Part shown: positions 7,297-8,895 of the stretch, piece after piece
Layout of the letters: every line of letters starts with the position of its first letter
Position numbering within the stretch: the first letter of the stretch is position 1
Assembly (NCBI GenBank): GCA_024638905.1
Contig: JAHEJH010000073.1
Coordinates: forward strand, 1-8,895
Reading direction: 5' to 3'
From: Luminiphilus sp.
GTDB lineage: Bacteria; Pseudomonadota; Gammaproteobacteria; Pseudomonadales; Halieaceae
DNA length: 8,895 bases
The notes under the pieces: model-generated
Told to the model about the DNA's origin: nothing
Seen by the model: only the letters and a program-made list of their open reading frames with translations
Databases searched by the model: none
Position numbers and translations under genes: made by a program

Positions 7297-8421
7297 ATGA
7301 CGGCCTCTGCGGTGATCACAGGCTCGGGGCTGTTCACCCCGACTGAGAGCATCAGTAATGAGGAACTGGTCGCCTCTTTTAATGCGTGGGTCGATCTTTA
7401 CAACGCTGATAACAGTGAGGCGATCGCCGCGGGTGAATTAGAGGCCAAAACTCACTCGTCCGCCGAGTTCATAGAAAAAGCCTCTGGCATCAAATCTCGC
7501 TTCGTCATTAATAAAGCCGGCATTCTCGACCCCGAGCGTATGATGCCCGAGATTCCGGAGCGGCATAACGACGAGCCGTCGGTCATGTGCGAAATCGCCT
7601 GTAGAGCAGCCGAGCAAGCCATGGCCGAGGCAGGCATTAGCGCACATCAACTGGACGCTGTGATTGTTGCCGCCTCCAACATGCAACGCGCCTATCCCGC
7701 GATGGCAATCGAGGTCCAGTCAGCCCTTGGCGCCAATGGTTTCGCCTTCGACATGAATGTGGCCTGCTCCTCTGCCACATTCGGCATACAGCAGGCGAGC
7801 GACGCAGTGAAATCCGGCAGCGCCGCACGTGTCTTGGTTGTGAATCCAGAGATCTGTACTGGCCATCTCAACTTCCGCGACCGTGACTCACACTTTATTT
7901 TCGGCGACGTGGCCACAGCGGTAGTGGTCGAGAGTGATACCACAGCCGCCCGTGGATCTGGTTGGGATATTCTGGATACGCGCCTGCAGACGCTGTTTTC
8001 TAATAACATCCGCAACAACTTTGGCTTCCTGAATCGCGCCGACGAGAGCGGGGTTGGTCAAATCGACAAGCTGTTTATTCAGGAAGGCCGCAAAGTATTC
8101 AAAGAGGTCTGTCCTGCGGTGGCAGAGCAAATCACGGGGCAGCTCGCTGACATGAACATTGCGGCCGACGACCTGAAACGGATTTGGCTGCATCAGGCGA
8201 ATCAAAATATGAATGACCTCATCGCTCGCAAGGTTTTCGGGAGATCGCCCACCGAGCAGGAGTCGCCAACGATCCTCGATGAGTATGCCAATACCTCATC
8301 GGCCGGCTCAGTGATTGCTTTCCACAAGCACAACGCGAATTTGGTAGCCGGCGATCTGGCTGTATTGTGTTCGTTCGGCGCGGGCTACAGCATCGGGTCT
8401 ATTGTGCTCCGCCGCCGCTGA
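7297..8421 (+). CDS. 3-oxoacyl-ACP synthase III family protein (PA3286-like KAS III)
   Basis: Thiolase-fold condensing enzyme of the FabH family, expected to join an acyl-CoA primer to malonyl-ACP in the cytosol. 374 residues, longer than housekeeping FabH (about 317), because of an insertion near the N-terminus (about residues 25-75). The Cys-His-Asn triad is intact: C157 in NVACSSATFG, H299 in WLHQANQNMN and N332 in YANTSSAGS. The C-terminal glycine-rich FGAGYSIGS closes the active-site region. From memory it is strikingly similar to P. aeruginosa PA3286, shown to take medium-chain acyl-CoA from beta-oxidation into fatty acid synthesis (blocks such as EICTGHLNFRDRDSHFIFGD and SNNIRNNFGFLNRADESG). 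That substrate is inferred here. The ATG is 8 bases after the gltA stop, indicating co-transcription; no strong Shine-Dalgarno is seen, so translation may be coupled. Confidence 0.9.
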   Translation: MTASAVITGSGLFTPTESISNEELVASFNAWVDLYNADNSEAIAAGELEAKTHSSAEFIEKASGIKSRFVINKAGILDPERMMPEIPERHNDEPSVMCEIACRAAEQAMAEAGISAHQLDAVIVAASNMQRAYPAMAIEVQSALGANGFAFDMNVACSSATFGIQQASDAVKSGSAARVLVVNPEICTGHLNFRDRDSHFIFGDVATAVVVESDTTAARGSGWDILDTRLQTLFSNNIRNNFGFLNRADESGVGQIDKLFIQEGRKVFKEVCPAVAEQITGQLADMNIAADDLKRIWLHQANQNMNDLIARKVFGRSPTEQESPTILDEYANTSSAGSVIAFHKHNANLVAGDLAVLCSFGAGYSIGSIVLRRR

Positions 8422-8427
8422 GCGGGC

Positions 8428-8895
8428 TCAAACGGTCTCAGTCGAGACGATCTCTTTCATCACTGCCAGCAGCTGCTCAGCTTGCGACATTGTGCCCACT
8501 GAGATGCGTAACCAATTCTCAATTTGGTCCTTATCCCAGCGCCGCACCAGAATGTCACGGGCACGCAGGGCGTCGAAGATTTGCTTGCCGGCGAGTGACT
8601 GATGCTCAGTAAAAATAAAGTTAGCCTGCGAGGGTAGTACCTCGAAACCGATCGTCCGCAATCCTGCGCTCATGACCTCACGAACCTTGCGAACTTCCTG
8701 TGAAGCATTCTCAAGCCACTGCGTGTCTTGGATCGCCGCCGCCGCCGCTGCCTGCGCAACAGCATCCAAGGGATAAGAGTTAAAAGAGTCTTTGACGCGG
8801 ATCAAGCCTTCAATGAGATCTGGTTGCGCAATAGCGTAGCCAACACGCATGCCCGCCAGCGCATGGCTCTTGGAAAGGCTGCGGGTCACAATGAG
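8428..8895 (-). CDS. hisC: Histidinol-phosphate aminotransferase-like protein (partial, N-terminus beyond window)
   Basis: C-terminal 155 residues of a fold-type I, PLP-dependent aminotransferase; the 5' part lies outside. HisC converts imidazole-acetol phosphate and glutamate to histidinol phosphate and 2-oxoglutarate. The PLP-binding lysine is in TRSLSKSHALAGMRVG (codon at 8869-8871). After it come the HisC-type VKDSFNSYPLDAVAQAA, the LPSQANFIF strand and LVRRWDKDQIENWLRISVGT, whose second arginine region matches the substrate-carboxylate site of the family. The S-K-S-H-A-L-A-G form and short C-terminus resemble the HisC2 branch of proteobacteria. Related enzymes such as the CobC threonine-phosphate decarboxylase share this region, so the exact substrate is not certain. 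It converges on the KAS III gene with 6 bases between stops. Confidence 0.8.
   Translation of the reverse strand, partial: LIVTRSLSKSHALAGMRVGYAIAQPDLIEGLIRVKDSFNSYPLDAVAQAAAAAAIQDTQWLENASQEVRKVREVMSAGLRTIGFEVLPSQANFIFTEHQSLAGKQIFDALRARDILVRRWDKDQIENWLRISVGTMSQAEQLLAVMKEIVSTETV
8435..8448. repeat. Small hairpin just past the KAS III stop
   Basis: GTCTC-AGTC-GAGAC is a perfect five-pair stem with a four-base loop, 14 bases beyond the KAS III stop codon and inside the 3' end of hisC. The bases after it (GATCTCTTTC) are only mildly T-rich, so it is at best a weak terminator for the gltA transcript. No better candidate was found between the convergent genes. Confidence 0.25.

Noticed and set aside
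1..8895. Mobile elements, CRISPR arrays, tRNA or rRNA genes, defence or toxin systems, a novel gene system
   Set aside because: Known metabolic genes fill nearly all of the window; the gaps are short and contain no repeat arrays, terminal inverted repeats or RNA gene patterns that I could recognise.

Overview
The window is a compact piece of central carbon metabolism from a gammaproteobacterium. The order sdhC-sdhD-sdhA-sdhB-sucA on the minus strand, with gltA running away from it on the plus strand, is the arrangement known from Escherichia coli and pseudomonads. The proteins resemble that group closely: SdhC S27, R31 and H84 fall at exactly the E. coli numbers, the citrate synthase is of the hexameric type II, and the KAS III resembles Pseudomonas aeruginosa PA3286. 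The moderately high GC content and the presence of that KAS III beside gltA make me think of a marine gammaproteobacterium (for example the OM60/Halieaceae or Cellvibrionales area), but the sequence alone does not fix this.

Layout from left to right: 1-2214 (minus) is the N-terminal four fifths of sucA, the 2-oxoglutarate dehydrogenase E1, cut by the window edge. 2215-2470 is a non-coding spacer with an SD, a hairpin and a small inverted repeat. 2471-5772 (minus) is a complete, tightly packed sdhCDAB operon for succinate dehydrogenase. 5773-5992 is the divergent control region, with a good sigma-70-type promoter for sdhC and a plausible one for gltA. 5993-7288 (plus) is gltA. 7297-8421 (plus) is a FabH-family 3-oxoacyl-ACP synthase III gene only 8 bases after gltA. 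8428-8895 (minus) is the C-terminal part of a hisC-like aminotransferase, convergent with the synthase gene and 6 bases from it.

The genes supply consecutive or linked steps of the TCA cycle: citrate synthase (entry of acetyl-CoA), E1 of 2-oxoglutarate dehydrogenase (to succinyl-CoA), and succinate dehydrogenase (succinate to fumarate, electrons to ubiquinone). The KAS III enzyme draws on acyl-CoA and malonyl-ACP for fatty acid synthesis, so gltA and its neighbour sit at a branch point for CoA thioesters. All cofactor and catalytic residues checked are present and no frame is broken.

I found no mobile element, CRISPR array, tRNA, rRNA, toxin or defence gene, and no sign of an undescribed system. 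The points worth a second look are the gltA/KAS III pairing, the palindrome and direct repeat lying on the two -35 boxes, and the structured leader upstream of the GTG-started sucA.
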